DNA of 64,000 bases, taken from positions 42,241,656 to 42,305,655 of the forward strand of contig JARCOQ010000007.1 of assembly GCA_029207755.1 (NCBI GenBank), written 5' to 3'. Positions 48,746 through 62,540 of this stretch are shown piece after piece. Below the pieces are notes generated by a model, which saw nothing but the letters and a program-made list of their open reading frames with translations, made no database searches and had not been told where the DNA came from. Source of the DNA: Chamaea fasciata. Taxonomy: Eukaryota > Chordata > Aves > Passeriformes > Sylviidae. The position numbers were made by a program, and so were the translations under genes. Within the stretch, counting starts at the first letter, position 1, and every line of letters starts with the position of its first letter.

Positions 48746-51700
48746 AGTCTAATATGAGAACCAGCAGCAGAAACTAGAAGTCTGGACTTCTGTCTCTGAC
48801 TGAAATAACAAATTTTACTTGATCTATAGCTTTGTATTTTGCAGACTTTAATAACAGAAGACACTATGCTACTATGCTGTAAGGTCTGTAATAACAGAGC
48901 TTTTTATCCTTGCTAAAGTGTCATGGAAAGTCCTGTTTGGGTTTCTAGTTTCTCAGCTGATGTTGCATGTGCAGTTGTTATTGCCCACATAGAAATCCTC
49001 TCAGCTTCTCAGCCCAAAACTACATCTGACTACCTTCAGAATTGTCAGTCATCTAACTCTGGGCCTGGCTTTTTTTTTTTATCCCCACTGTTATGATTAA
49101 TCTTGAAATGGTGGCTCTTTTTTTCTTGTCTGCAAAAAAAGACAATAGCCTGTTGAAGATGTTTGCGTGTACTTTGTGTAAAGGAGAGAAATAAAACAAT
49201 CTATGAGTTTATTGGAATCAACACTGTAATTACTTTTTCCTCTTAGGAAAGCAAGGGTCTGGCCAGAAGAAAAAGCACACATAACTTGTGCAGAATCATA
49301 AAAAGCCTTTAAACTCCAGGGTTCACAAGTTCAGTCTCCTTAAAGATCTATGCAGATGTTTTTCTGCCCTGCAACTAGAATTCCCCAAGTGCATACAGCA
49401 GTGCTTATATCTTTAAGCAACCATTTTTGAGTGCCCTTTTCCTCATCCCTCCTTTTCAAGATAATGGCAAATTATTGAAGCCATTGAAGAGTTTGCAAAG
49501 AAGAAAAAACTAGAAGCCTGACACTAATTACCTGATGTGAATTTACTGGAGGGACATTTATGGGTTTTAACTCCTTGGCCACCTGCTTTTACTCCTTAGC
49601 TGAAGTGCTTCCCTTATTCAAGGTGTTGCTGCTAGGCTGTGTGTGTTTGCACAGGAAGTGAAAATGGGTAGGAAAGTGAAATTCTCTTCCCTTAGCTGCA
49701 GCAAGCCCATACAGTCAGAACTTGGTTTCTGTGTTGCCTTTTGTTTCTCAATCAAGTCATGAAAATTGATTCTAGCACTTTTGAAATCAACAAGATTAAA
49801 GGAGAGATTTACATGGTCTTGTTTTGGGTATATCTCACACTAGTCTCTTTTGGGACTATCTTCCATAATATAATGGCACATGTGGGAGGACCTTTTACTC
49901 TGACCTTTGAAGAATCACTTGTAATAGCTGTGGCATTTTTACAATCACTGTTCTTCTGCATTTAAGACTCATTGAGCAGTAATACTTAAAGGCTATTACT
50001 CATCTTCTAGTGATTATGTAGAGCATCTGTGTATTAGAAAGAGGTTCAGGTTTCAAACATAATCTTTCTGGATTTCATCTGGGCTTTTTTTTGTCTTAAA
50101 TAACAAGATTTTTATAGTGAATGCTAAACCTCTTCCTAGTAACTCTAGGATACACCTTGGGCAAATGATGAAAAACCTAATTAATAACCTTAATAATCAT
50201 CTTACAAGCCATTGCATGCTCCAAGCATGGTGGGTACCACCAAGTAGAATTTTTCTCCCATTGCAGAGAAGTTCTGTTTGGCACCAGCACTCACGATTTT
50301 CACTTGAGTCAGCACATCATTCAGTACAACTGCAGATCAGTCCCCAAGGTTTGCAGGAATCCACTCTGCACTCCAGAAGCTTTAAAACATTACACCTTGC
50401 TCTGTGCACCTCAGCCTCTCCGTCCTTGGGAATATTGACTTCTCAATGCATTCAGATGGAATCCAGTAGACACAACTAAAATTACTGGATTCTTATCAGG
50501 TTGCTCTGTTGTAAACAGGAGCTGCCATCTGGCTGCTATCTTTTTGCGCTCATACCATGAATGTTTTGAGGATCAGGCAAGATAAGGAAAACAGTCAGGA
50601 ACAAGACTAGATACTAAATTTCAGCTGTGCAGTTTGAAAAGTTCAGTGAATTGCTTGTTCCTGGTGTGTGTCTTTTCCCCTGCCGGCAGTTATTAAAGTT
50701 CTCAACTAATGGCTGCAAGCCCCAGGAGGCTTCCAGGTGGAAATCATTCAAGCTTTTCCCTAGCAGACCCGATGTGGGGAGAGCCAGCATGTATGCAAGC
50801 TGAAATTCCCAGGGCTCTGCAATTTGGCTTAACCTTCACAGGAATGCAGGAGTGTGTGGCGGCAGCACAACCATCTGTTTCAGCAGAGCGTTCAGCTCTG
50901 GTGCACTCTTCTCTGCACTCTGATTAATTGCAGCTGTGTACAAATTAGTTTTCTCAAAAAGCTATTTATCGCCCTCAAATTAACTGCACAGGCAGTAAAC
51001 TCCAAACAAACAGGCATAATAAGAGCAATAACGCAAACGTCCAGCCTGGAGACCCGGTTTCATCTTGGTCTGGTGTCAGTGGTGTATAATGGGTGATCAC
51101 GGGCTTTCCTGATGGCTGACAGGCTCTGGTTCTCTCTTTGTCAGCAATTAATTCAAGCCCCAGCACAGTGCTGAAAGCACAGGGCTCTGAGAGGCGATGA
51201 CAGAGACGCAGCAGTGACACCTGTACTTTTGGAGTCTGGGATAGCTGGTGCTTTTCTGTAGTGGCAGGAGACATTACAGGCAGCACTGCACAGCCAGGTG
51301 GGGACAGTTGTGCATGTTCCCTGAGCTCACTGCAGTAGAAAAACCATCTGTGTGCTTTAACACAGGACAATGCCCACAGATGAAGTCCAGCTGTGAGGAA
51401 AGACTTTGCAGAGGCACAATCATGAGGTAATATGTATAATCACCTTTGGGACTAGAACTGGCTCAAAGCACAGCCTTGGCTGCATCTTGAGTGCTGCCAG
51501 GTGCTGTTTAGGCTGAGGGTTTCACTGTTGTCCTGTCCATTTGTGTACTCATACGAGGTTCACACTTGTGAAGTGCACAACAGCGAGGCCAGTCCAGGAA
51601 GGCTCTTACTAACAAGGAGCTCCACCAACAGCCTTTTCAAAGCAGGTCTGGTCATATCAGCTTACTTATGGCCATATCGATCAGCTCTTGAACACCTTCT

Positions 51701-54700
51701 GTGGATGGAAGTCATGTCTCATACTCAAGTATGTTGTTTATGTAGAGTGTAAAATATCTGTTTTATGTCACATGGAAATTCATTTCAAAAATGCAACTTC
51801 AAGTTCTAATGTGTCCCAAGACATGTATTGAGCTGAAAATTTCTATCATATTTAATCTTAATTTGTTATCTTTAAAAACAAGTAATGCTAAGAAAGTGTA
51901 TTACTGATCTTAAAGTGCTTAGAAAACAATCACTCATGACAATAATGCTCACTGCAGATGGTTTTATTTTTTTTCACTTGAAGGCAGTGAAGCTGAGGCA
52001 GAGAAGAGCCTTGTGCTCTGCTCCTTGTATGACAGAAAATGCAATTGAAGAGACAAGCATAAAGAAATAAGCCTATTTGATTCAAAGTTCTACTAGTTTT
52101 CTTTCAAAAAAGCAAACAAACAAAACCTTAGGACATGCTGAGTATGCTCACAAATACCACACACAGAGTGCATTTCAGTAAATTGTGTTTTTCTCTGAAG
52201 TTTGAAACTTAAAAAGGTACTCAGTGTCCTAACTTTTTTCATTCCTTTTTTTTCTAGAGAATGCACACTAGAGATAGTTTGATAGTTTCCTATGATTATT
52301 AAAGTTGAGTATTCATTCTGTACAAAAGACCGCAGAATTAACAATACATTGCAATTACATGTGCCCTCAAATGGGAACACAGCCTTATTACTTGTTTCAA
52401 GTAAAATAATTACTTAGAGGAGTGACACATTGATTACTAATTCTTCAAGTTATTATGCCTTACTATTTGAAAAACAAAGACTTGAAGACAGAAATACAAT
52501 TCTTGCTAGAAGTTGCTCAATTTGATACATGATTTTGACTCAAGTAATTGTTTTGTTAAAGCTAAAATGTGCTGGAAAAGCTCGAGTTTACTTTGTTAGT
52601 GCTACATAATAAAGCAACTAGTATTAATAATAATTATAAAACTAATAGCCTGCTGAGAATGAACTCCTGATTTTTATTTGCTACCACAAAAATAGCATTT
52701 AAAACTGTTGATCTGTTTGAACCACTCTATAAACTGGTCAAATCCAGAGGCACAGGAATGCAAATACAGCAGCTTTTTGTAATTATCATTTTTTATTCTT
52801 AAATGTTGGTAGGTAGATGAAAACTCCAATGATTTGGAGGCTATTTGCACAATAGCTGCTTCCTTGCAAACTTTGCCGCTCTCCAAGTCTTGTGTCTCAG
52901 CTGGATTCATTTGCAACAGTGAGTTTGGAGTACTAAGACCTGAATGGGAAAGTGATTTGCCCCTAAAGTGGAGATGAGAGGGATTAGGTCTGCTCCATCA
53001 GTATGGTGCAGAAGCCAGGGAAAAAGCAGTTGGCCTTACAATAGGGGTTCATGTTTCCCAGTTTTGTACTTACTCCATGGAATTAGGTTGTGCTCCACGA
53101 TACTTCAGTAGCTGGAAGCAGAATACCTATGAGGATGATCTGTGGGCTGGTGATGGAATTAATAAAACTGAGAGAGATATACTAACACCAAGGCCACTAC
53201 CAGTTCATCCTCCTGATTAGGTGGTAGGAGATTATTCCTGTTTGCTAAAGTCATATTCCTTTAATTAGAGAATGTCTGTGGTTTAAAACAAAACAAAACA
53301 AAAAAAACCACACCACAATTTGAGAACGTTCAGCAAAGATAACTTTCTTGCTTTCTTTAACATAGTTTTGAGTTTGTGTCAGTCGCTGCTGTTGCTTGCC
53401 TTCACCATCCACATAAATGCGTATTCTACTGAATTATTCCTACCTAGGGCAAACCACAGGTTTGGAGGTTTTGCTTGGTGTGGTTTTTTTGGGTTTTGTT
53501 TTGGTTTTTTTTTAAGGCAATCAGTAAGTCTTCCCCTGAGAAGAGAAGCATTTTTAGGGCTATTGCAGATTCCTGGGGAGGGCAAGGAAAGCAGATACCT
53601 TCATGGGAGAGTTCTGACATGCTCACATAGGGACTCTTGATTTCCAGACTTGCAGACTCCTAATTAAGATCCCAATTCAGGAGTAAGGAGCAACTACCAC
53701 CTAAAATAATCCAGTTCTGTTTGTTTTGCTGGAAGACACAGAGATAACATTTCTCCTGGGTAAGAGCTGCTTTTGAAAATTTGTTCAGTGTTTAGGAAGT
53801 TAGCAGAGTGCCACAGTAGCAAGCAAGCATCTGTCTTCTGGTATCTGTTCTTTAATGCTTCCCAAGCTTGAGGGAAAGATGTAATACTTCCATAAAGGAT
53901 CATCTAGCATCTTTATGCTCATGGAAGTATTAAATTCTGATTTTGAAATTGATCACTAGCTTATATATATGAACTCTAAAGGTGTGATTTCATTGTTTTT
54001 AATCAGGTATAAGCTAAGGTGTTACCAAGTATCCAGTGTCCTTTTCTACTCGTATCTGCTTTTCAGTAGTTGTTCTGAGGGGCCATTAATTTTAAGCAAA
54101 GAAACAAGGGAAGCCTTATGAAAGTAGTACATATATTATTACTAAAGACAAGAGGGGGAAGTCACCTTTCATGAGGGGAACTAGAAGCAAATTGATCTGT
54201 GAATGAAAAAGGTTTCTGGAAATCAGACTCTTATTAAAATTTTTCCCTGATATGAAGAGACACGGTTATTCAATCAATCAGCTTGACTTTTGCCTGAAAA
54301 AAAGTTTAAGAATAAGGCACTTACTCCCACACCACCAGTAACACTGGAGTAAAGATCTCCAATAAACCTTTGATTTTTGCTCTGTTCCACCACCCTCTTG
54401 CCCAAGCAAAGGCCACCAGTGACAAAGTGAGACAAAGAGATGCCTTGGCATACAGGCAAATTACTGAACTGCCACTAGGGATATCTTCTGCTACATTAGC
54501 ATGGTTTTCACACACGTCCTGCCATGTTAATTGAAACATCTTTAATTTGCATGTGGGAATTATCTCATTGACTCTCTTTCATGAACCCTCTTTATAATTA
54601 TGCAAATGGTCCAGCACAAGGGAGAAACAAGCCATTTTATTAACTTCGAAAGCAGTGTATTTAAAATAAAGAAGATGACAATGACAAAATTTGCTGATGA

Positions 54701-55335
54701 TTTACCAAGCACTAACAATGCCAGGAAATGTGTGTTTAGCCTCTTTAGCAACTAAAGACATCTATTTTATTGCAGATATTACCTAGCTACTCTGCAGATA
54801 CAAAGGCATTGAATGGCCATCCATTACTCAACCAATACTGAAGCTTTGTCTCGCGTCTGATCAAGGTTTCTTCTCAGCATCTCCCCAAGGACAGTCAGAA
54901 TTGCTTGCTGTCAAGAGGAAACACTTCATATTCCAAAATAAGCCAATCACTTCATCCAGAGCTGGCTCTCCTCCAGCTCGTTTCTGTGAATTATAGTTTG
55001 GCTTGAGTAGCTGCTTCAGCAGCTATCCAAGAGTTTAGCTGGGAATCATGGTCAGTGTGTCATCTTCTAAGACCTCATAACTTCTTTTTTCTTTTTTTTT
55101 TCCTTCCCCCTTTTTCCCTTGGAAACAACCATATGTGATTTTGGGGTTTGAGGGTTTGTTAAAAAAAAAAAGGAAATTTTTTTGTCCTGTGGTATTTTGT
55201 ATACTCTTAGCAAAGAGTGTTTTGAAGTATTAGTTTCAACATTTTTGGCCTCATGTAGGACCTATGGAGAAAGTGTCTTTCATCTAGAAAAGTACACATC
55301 TGATGCTTGCCATTCTGCAAGAACAGAGTGCAGTA
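48746..55335. other. Intronic stretch without recognised genes
   Basis: About 6.6 kb of AT-rich sequence. It has an A/C-rich stretch at 53287-53316, a G/T-rich block at 53463-53514 and a long C/T tract at 55083-55120. Open frames up to 131 codons (50975-51370, minus) show no recognisable domain. Nothing else identified. Confidence 0.55.
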
Positions 55336-55412
55336 ATCAGAGAATGAGAGAATTGTTAGGATTGAAAAAGACCTCTAAGATCATCGCATCCAACCATTAA
55401 CTTTGCACCAGC
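55336..55412 (-). mobile_element. CR1 3'-end fragment, minus strand
   Basis: The plus strand 'aatcagagaatgagagaatt', 'gttaggattgaaaaagacct', 'ctaagatcatcgcatccaac' and 'cattaactttgcacca' is the reversed CR1 terminus of the 'gttaggattggaaaagacct' type. It is a very short 5'-truncated copy. Confidence 0.8.
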
Positions 55413-57667
55413 GTGTTCACATTGCAGCAGGGTGGAGCCAAATTATGTGGTAAGATTCTATATAAGCTTGACCAAGTTATTTTGCGTGGCATACACTGAT
55501 TTCGGGGGTTGAAACTCAGGAGGGGATGAGTTGGTGGTGAGTACATTCCTGTGTGTGGTCTTTGATTCTTAGGGGGTTTCACTCATGGTTTCCGTATACC
55601 ATACGTTGAAAAACCCCAATGTCTCATTTTATCACTTTAATGGCAGAAGATAACAGAATGAGAACCACATATGTCTGTATTTTGTTTTTAGTATAGCCTA
55701 TAATATATTAAATTTTTATTTACTTTTCCTTTTATTATAGGGGATGCATGAGTCTGTAGTTAAACTTCCACAGTTTAATCTTTTTCCATTGATAAAGCAT
55801 ACAACCATCTAGGTTCACACACCTCCCTTCTTCATTACAGTGTGAATGCCTTTCCCCCCAGCCCAGATTAACTTGGTCATGACACTTAGACTCTGGGATA
55901 AGATACATTTTTGCTCTCTTCGGAGAACTAACCCAGCTGCAATAATGCTTCAAAAAAAATTTATGTGTGATGTGGTACTATGAAAATGACTGGCCTGGTG
56001 ATGCAGAACTCATTTTAACCTCTCCCCAGCAATGAGCTCTCAGCAGTGCCCATTCACCTCATTATAGGAACTCCAGATTGCAGCATGAGATACCATACCC
56101 TATGTGATTAGCTCATAATTTTTCACTTCTTTCTCTTTGTGAATTCCCAAAAACAATCCTCATTAAAAAAAAAATCCTGTCTTTCCTTGCTCATTCTTCC
56201 TCTTCCCTCTTTTTTCTTTTTATTGCAATTTTTTTGTAATTTTTCTAATCCCCTTTCCTTGTTAGGCAAAAAGGAAAAAAATCTGCTGAGAAACATATTT
56301 TCCCTTCAGGGTGATGCAGACTTCAAAAGAAAAATCAATCATTTTGAGAGGAGAAAAGAAAAAATATTTAATCATCAAGGGCAATAATTACTTTCTAAAT
56401 ATTAGCATAGCAGATAAGGAGAGCAGAATTGAAATGGAACGTGGGGCTTTCACACTTATTCATTATATTCGATTTCTAAGTTTGGAATTTTTAAGGACTT
56501 TCTCTGTATTGCATCTCCATAATGTAGTTATTATAACTGATAATATATCAAGACAGTTATCAGTTTCAGTTTTTGTGTTTCTTCAGAGATAAAAGATGGC
56601 AATTTGAAAAGTAACTGCCTTTTTTTTCCATCTTGATCTCTTTACTTTCTCCTGTGCACAAGCGAGGCACGTGTTTTTGTTTCCAGCCATTTTGTAGATG
56701 GTCTGAATTGAATTTGTTCAATAGTATGTTGGGCTGATCCTTAAATGTCATTGCATTTAAGCCACTAGAAATCCCTCCCTTAAGAACTGGTGTCAGATTT
56801 TTGATAGTCTCTGAAAGGCAACTGGTAGCAAACCTGGTTTTCTATCTGAAAGTACATAATTATCTGTGTTCCTCTACTTGTGAAAGTAAGGAACTTGTAA
56901 ACATCTTCACACCAAACATTCCACTATTTTACTACAGCCAAATTGTTCTTTAAAGTATTTTATTAAAAAAAAAAAAATCAAGTTTGCTCAGTGCTGTTGC
57001 AGAGCATATCTGCTCACGTTCCAGAATGACTGTCAGGACTTGGCACTGGTACAGAGAAGGTTTTGAGGGACAAATTGTCCACTGGGAGTCAGTCTCAGTA
57101 GAAGAAATATTTCACAATTCAGCTTCTTTAGCTTGCATGCTGATAGAATAAAAGAGAGATGCTTGTTCTCTAAGTGTGTTGTGTTTACAAAGAGGAGACT
57201 GGAATGGGAAACTATTTTAAACAAAAGGGTTGCATGACCCAAAATGGCTGCTACCCAGCTGTGAATAAGCTACAGCTGGAAGTTAGAAATGAGTTTCCAT
57301 CCAAAATGGGAATCATCTGGAGGAAGAGGTCCAGAAGAATAAGTTTATTCATGGCTTTCCTTGATGTAGAACTGAAGTAGCTAAATACTGGCTCCTGCAC
57401 ATTTAGAGGTTCCTTCTTGTTTTTTTGTGATTTGTGTACCTGATGAGTCTGCACCTACTGCAATTTTGGTACTGTACTAATGACAACATCATAGAGATAC
57501 GAGACCACTGCTGTCTCAGCTCTGCTGAGCTCCCATGTGATCAGCTGTCAGCTCTTAGGCGGCACAGCTGAGCAGAAAGCTTTTGCACAAAGATGCAGAG
57601 CTCCCCATGGCAGACTGTAGCAGGCAGCTTACTGATAAACATACAATACCTTTTGATCGTTTGGCTA
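55413..57667. other. Intronic stretch without recognised genes
   Basis: AT-rich sequence with a C/T-rich tract at about 56178-56222 and an A13 run at 56965-56977. No exon, repeat or RNA gene recognised. Confidence 0.55.
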
Positions 57668-57790
57668 ATCACAGAATCACTAGGTTGGAAGAGACCTTCA
57701 GCTTCATAAAGTCACCCCAAAACAATCATCAAGTCCAACCCAAATCACATCCTATGAGGTCAAATTACCCCACTGATCAGGTAAAGAGTC
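57668..57790 (-). mobile_element. CR1 3'-end fragment, minus strand, with small internal insertion
   Basis: The plus strand 'atcacagaatcactaggttg', 'gaagagaccttca' and 'atcatcaagtccaaccc' is the reversed CR1 end. Some 20 extra bases (gcttcataaagtcaccccaa) separate the two halves of the usual 'gaccttcaagatcatcaagt'. Confidence 0.8.
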
Positions 57791-60700
57791 AACTGTTCCA
57801 CTTAAAGTGAAATTTCTCTTTCTGAACCAGAGAAGTGATCAACTGTAAGGAAGAGAGGAGACTTTTCCTAAATGCAGCACTCCACTATGTACTGCTGGTT
57901 GGGTTGAAGTGATAGGAAAACCTATTTTTGCTAAATAAGAAAGTACTTTATATTCAGGTTTCAGTGAGTTTATAGCTCGGCTTCTGAAGGCTAGAAAGAG
58001 CAGAAGAAAAATCCTCAACTCTTCAAAGATATCCCTTGAGGCAAAACTCTGTATACTGACATTGGCAGTTACAGAAATGCATTTAAAATTATCAGTTGGA
58101 TTTGCTAGTACAGCTGGATGTCTTGTTCATTGGTATTTGGAGGTGAAGCTTTGGAGGAGAATTTTGGAGCAACTGGGAATTCAACCAGTGTTGGTCTTCG
58201 TGGCTTCTTGTCTGCTGGGGTGTGTGTGAGTAAGGTGCTTGAAGTTTTATCTTTTGGAAAGTAAGCATGATGTTAGAGATAGTTCAGAGCAAAAACAGGT
58301 GTATTTGGGGCTTGGCTAGTCACATTACATGAGGAAAAAAATCTCAATCATTACATAAAGATTAAGCAATGTGCTTTAAGTTAAAAAGGCACTTAAATGT
58401 TATGTAAAGTGCAAAAGCCCCTAGAAAGGAGAAAACATCAAGATATCATGGTAACTCTAATTACATGAAAAGTAAACTCAGTGGCCTGGTTCTGTGGCCC
58501 TCAGCTGCAGAGTTTGTGCAAATAGAGAGGGAGAGGTGATAGGCAGGGTACTGGGCACAGAACAGCCCATTAAATTATTTCTATTCAGACTCAGAAATGA
58601 GACACTAAAGGTAATATAAAATTAAACATTTTGTTATAATGGGTCAGGTTTCAACATATGCTACTGACTCGTAAATTTAATCTGATTGCTTTTTTCCTTA
58701 AAGAAACGACAACAGTGAATAGTTTCTGGCCGTAAAATCTGAGGGTTTTTTGAGAATTTTCCTTTTATTGGGGAGCCCTCTACTCACTTCAGCCTGATGA
58801 GGTTCACTGCACGTCAGAAAAGAATGAATGGGAGGACAGTGCAGTGCAGGCTTAAGGTACTTCCTCCTCTGAACCAGTGTGCAGCCAGCAAATCCCCAGT
58901 GCTGCAATGCTGCCATTGCGCTCACGCAAGACAAAAACTCATGTAACCGTCTCCTCAGACCTAGAATGGGGCTCTGGATACCCAGGGGATTAAGACTACC
59001 CCATTCTGTAGGTAGTGTATAATTTCTTGTGTTTTCCTGTGTGGGATCCAGCTGTGCAAACTTTGGTTTGAATTAGATGAGTGTAATGTACTGTACTGTG
59101 ATTAAGGGTGTACAAGCTACACTCACAAACAAAAGGAGAAAGACGTTGCTCTCTCTGCATGGTAAAATACTGAAATGGGTATTATTTTGTACTCAGTCTA
59201 CCAGTGACATTTTAATTTATGAGCTAAGAATGCAATGATTGCTGGCTGCAAAAATTGATTTGGTGTTCATCTGATTCAACCCATGTCACCAGTTTGAAAG
59301 TAATTATGATAGTGGAGCTGATAGGCAGGCAATTGCATTTTTGTTCTCTCTTTTCTTTCCTTTTTTTCCTGAAGTTGTTCTTGTCAGAAGGCCCTACAAG
59401 CATAAGCATAATCTTTGGTAATGTTATTTTGTTGACTATTAAGGTATAATCTCAGTTAATGTTACACATGCACTAACTACATTCCTAAATAAAGTCTTTG
59501 TTAACCTCTTTGGAAATCTCCCAGGATAAGCAGATTAAGGAATCCATGTTTAACCAAACAGTCTTTTTCTGCCCATACTTCCTCTGCACTTTCATTAATC
59601 TTGGCGATAAGTGGTGTTTCCTGAGGCTGTCTTCTGTCATGCTTTCTGTTCTGTCACACGAGCAGGGAGACGCTCTGTCACCAGAGCAGGCTGCAGTCAG
59701 AGCACTGCTGTGGGAAGGGGATGTTGCAGGTTCTTGTTCCTACGCTCCTGATGCAGTGAGAAATTTCCCTGCTTTTAGCTATTCAGAAGAACGGATGTCA
59801 AGCTTGGATCCTTTTGTGGAGGCTACACCCTTCAAGGTGTCCAGTGGGTGTTTTGCTGTCGTGCACACACTGCATCGTATGTCTGAAATTTAGGTGCAAG
59901 TAAAAAAAAAATTATTATCCAAAACCTGATACTTCGATATCATTCTGGTTTTGAGGTTGTATTTAAAGGTCATTTGGTGTTTTTCAAACAGAGAACAAAA
60001 GCTAATCATTTAACATGATAACTCACCATAAAACTGAGCTGTTATTTCTTTGTCAGCTCTACTAAATATGTTGCTTCTTCGCCTAAACAGCAGAACTTGC
60101 ACCAAGGTCTCTTTTATCCTGTTTATACTGTAGTATCTAAATAACAGACTCTTGATCTGAGTTGAGGCTGTGGGTAATATCATTATTGTTAAAATTCAGG
60201 TAATAGCTCTTGTGTCTTCACATATAAGTTTTATGCTTTCTGATAATGTGTAATTTAAAGAAATCTTTCCCCTGCAAATTTAAAAGCCTGTGTTTGAGTT
60301 ACGATCAGCATCTCTGCTGGTATTAAAGAGCCACTCAGTTTTCCTCAGAGTCTGAAAGAAGAAGGAGTGGCAGAGAAAAAGAGGAGTAATGTTGAAAGTA
60401 GAAGACCAAAGCTTCTGAGCTTCAGTAATACTGCAGGGGAGGGAGAGGCACAGTAGGAGCAGAAAGACTGACAGCTTTGTGCTGAAGGTGGAAACAATGA
60501 GTGGGAAATGGAGACTAAAGTCTAGAAAACAAACCATAGCACAGGGAGAGATGTAACTGAAGTCTCTGAAAGGTATCTGTCTCCCTTCCAAACTTGTCAA
60601 TTATCCATTTATTTCATTCATTCGCTCCTGGTATATTTTTCTTTTTTTGCTGAAGTGGATGAGAAATTTTATTTACTTTAAATCAATGGCAAGGTATGGA

Positions 60701-61648
60701 ATTGTAAAGGACTTGTATTTTCATTTATGTCTTTTATGTTCAGATCCTGTACTTGATTTAAAGAAACTATGCCTGTAGAAGATTCTAGATTATATACTTT
60801 CAGGTCAAAGATTTCTCTTGCTTTTGCAAAGATTTGCCTACTGGTACCCAGTTGATTGGCCTGGCAAGAGTCAATGGCTTCTCCCCACGTTTCTGAAGAC
60901 TGCATTTCACATAGAAGCCAATTCTGTGGCTGCTTGGTTCTGTAGTTATAGGATTTATTTGTCTGTATTCTCTTTGACGTTACTAACTTTAAACCAGAGC
61001 AGTTTCCTTTAAAGTATTTCATTACTGATCCCCAGTGGATAATAGAGTCCACACCAGGGTGAATTGTCATGCTCATCCAAAATGATACAAATGGTTTGAA
61101 GAGAAAAGGTTGTTTTGGGCAAACATATGCCATAGTTTTTCCATTTTTAACTGTCTTTTGGGCTAAAAAAGTACAGCTGCCTGTGATTTTCTTTAAAGCT
61201 CAGGTCTATTCTCATCTTCTGATTTTATTCAGGCAGCACTTTGACATCATATTTAAGCCTAATTCACTTTACAACATGCATGATAATAAAGACCATTTAC
61301 CATCAAAAAGAGATAAGGAAACAAGTTGGAGCAGATTCTACAGTGTGTCCTCACTTCTGGAATGTATAATACATTCCACATATCTATTTATGGTACTGAG
61401 TCTTCTGTCTGTTGCTGATCTTGTGTGGATTTCTCCAGTCCATTTTAAATGATGATATATTACAGTGCTCTCCTTCTGCCTCCTGACTCTGTGAACCTGA
61501 CAGGCATCCTTGGAGCTTACTCAGGTGCCTTCTGCAACCCCAGAAAGGTGTCAGCTCGTTGGACTTAGAATGACAGAAATGCAGCATCCTCTTAAAAGCT
61601 TTATTGCTTCCTTGTAGATCACACTCTATATACAGTTAACTCCATAAG
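57791..61648. other. Intronic stretch without recognised genes
   Basis: About 3.9 kb. It includes the two longest open frames downstream of the exons (59498-59893 plus, 131 codons; 60678-61133 minus, 151 codons). Neither has a recognisable domain, and both are within chance expectation for this composition. A purine-rich patch lies at about 60345-60450. Confidence 0.5.
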
Positions 61649-61712
61649 TTAACAGTTGGACTCAGTGGTCCTAAAGATCTTTTCCAACCCAAACAATTTC
61701 AGAATTCTATAA
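61649..61712 (+). mobile_element. CR1 3'-end fragment, plus strand
   Basis: 'aacagttggactcagtggtc', 'ctaaagatcttttccaaccc' and 'aaacaatttcagaattctat' match the CR1 terminus of the 'gttggactcgatgatcttaa' type. It is very short; the edge upstream of 61649 is unclear. Confidence 0.8.
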
Positions 61713-62124
61713 TCTTTCTTCAGATGCTTTACACGGCACTGTCCTCAAGGTACTGTCAGAGCAACAGGTGGCATTCTGAAGCATCTCAGGAATCAATAAA
61801 TCACTTCTGATATAGGGCCTTTAATTCAAAAATGTCAGAAACTGAGGCCAGAACAGAAAAAAAATGCATAATTGGGCATTGATTTATAGATCTTCTTAAC
61901 CACACTGAACATTGAAAATTAGTCTGTATGCTAACAAATGACCAGATTTGGTTACTTTTGAATGTGTATTTGCATTCAAGAAGGCAACCCAAAATTTAGA
62001 AATTGTAAGAGGAAAAAAAGCTAAACTATTCTTGTGCCACTGTGTAAATCTGTGTTGTTCCTTGCCTTCTGCCTTGCACTCACTTTTGGCCATCAGCTCT
62101 CAAAAACTAATCTATGTTGAATAA

Positions 62125-62540
62125 AAAAGCTGCAGGATATGCAATGGTTTCCACATCAGGAGAGGTTAAATAGGCTGACAATCTTCCTGATGAAAAATTG
62201 GTAACCAAATGATGATAACAGAGGTTTCTAAAATCAAAATGGATCAGAGAAAATGTGACTAGGCAATGACTGCTCACAGTTTCTCATGAAACAAAGATTG
62301 AGAAGTGAAATAAGGTAGAAGCAGGCTGAGATCAAACAGGAGGAAGTGCTTTTACAAGAAATGTGGAATTCACTGCCATATGATATTGTAGGAAAAAATA
62401 TAAATAGATTTTAAAGGCTAATATGTCAGCATGTGGTCGAAAAGCCCATTAAGAACCATGAAATACAAAATCTATGCAGCACAGAGTTGCAGGTATAACC
62501 ATTTCCTAACTGATGCTTGCCACTCCAACTTGTACATGTG
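62125..62540 (+). mobile_element. Ancient CR1-type LINE 3' region, plus strand
   Basis: 'caggagaggttaaataggct', 'gtttctaaaatcaaaatgga', 'acaggaggaagtgcttttac', 'aagaaatgtggaattcactg', 'ccatatgatattgtaggaaa' and 'gatttt' parallel the old CR1 3' region (gaggagaggttaaaaagact, gtctataaaatcatgaatgg, aaaggaagtacttcttcaca, aacctgtggaactcattgcc, ggatgttgtgaagg). It is diverged to the same degree as the copy at 34.8-36.0 kb, with no open frame. Confidence 0.65.

Noticed and set aside
50975..51370. 131-codon minus-strand open frame
   Set aside because: No homology recognised and no promoter or splice context; treated as a chance frame in a slightly GC-richer patch.
52925..53030. Possible minus-strand MIR (gggaaagtgatttgcccc...)
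   Set aside because: Only one short block fits; too little supporting order to call.
59498..59893. 131-codon plus-strand open frame
   Set aside because: Composition shows no domain or motif that I recognise, and its length is within chance expectation.
60678..61133. 151-codon minus-strand open frame, longest in the window
   Set aside because: No recognisable domain, signal or splice context. For 64 kb of this AT content about one open run of this length is expected by chance. A protein search with no hit would confirm.
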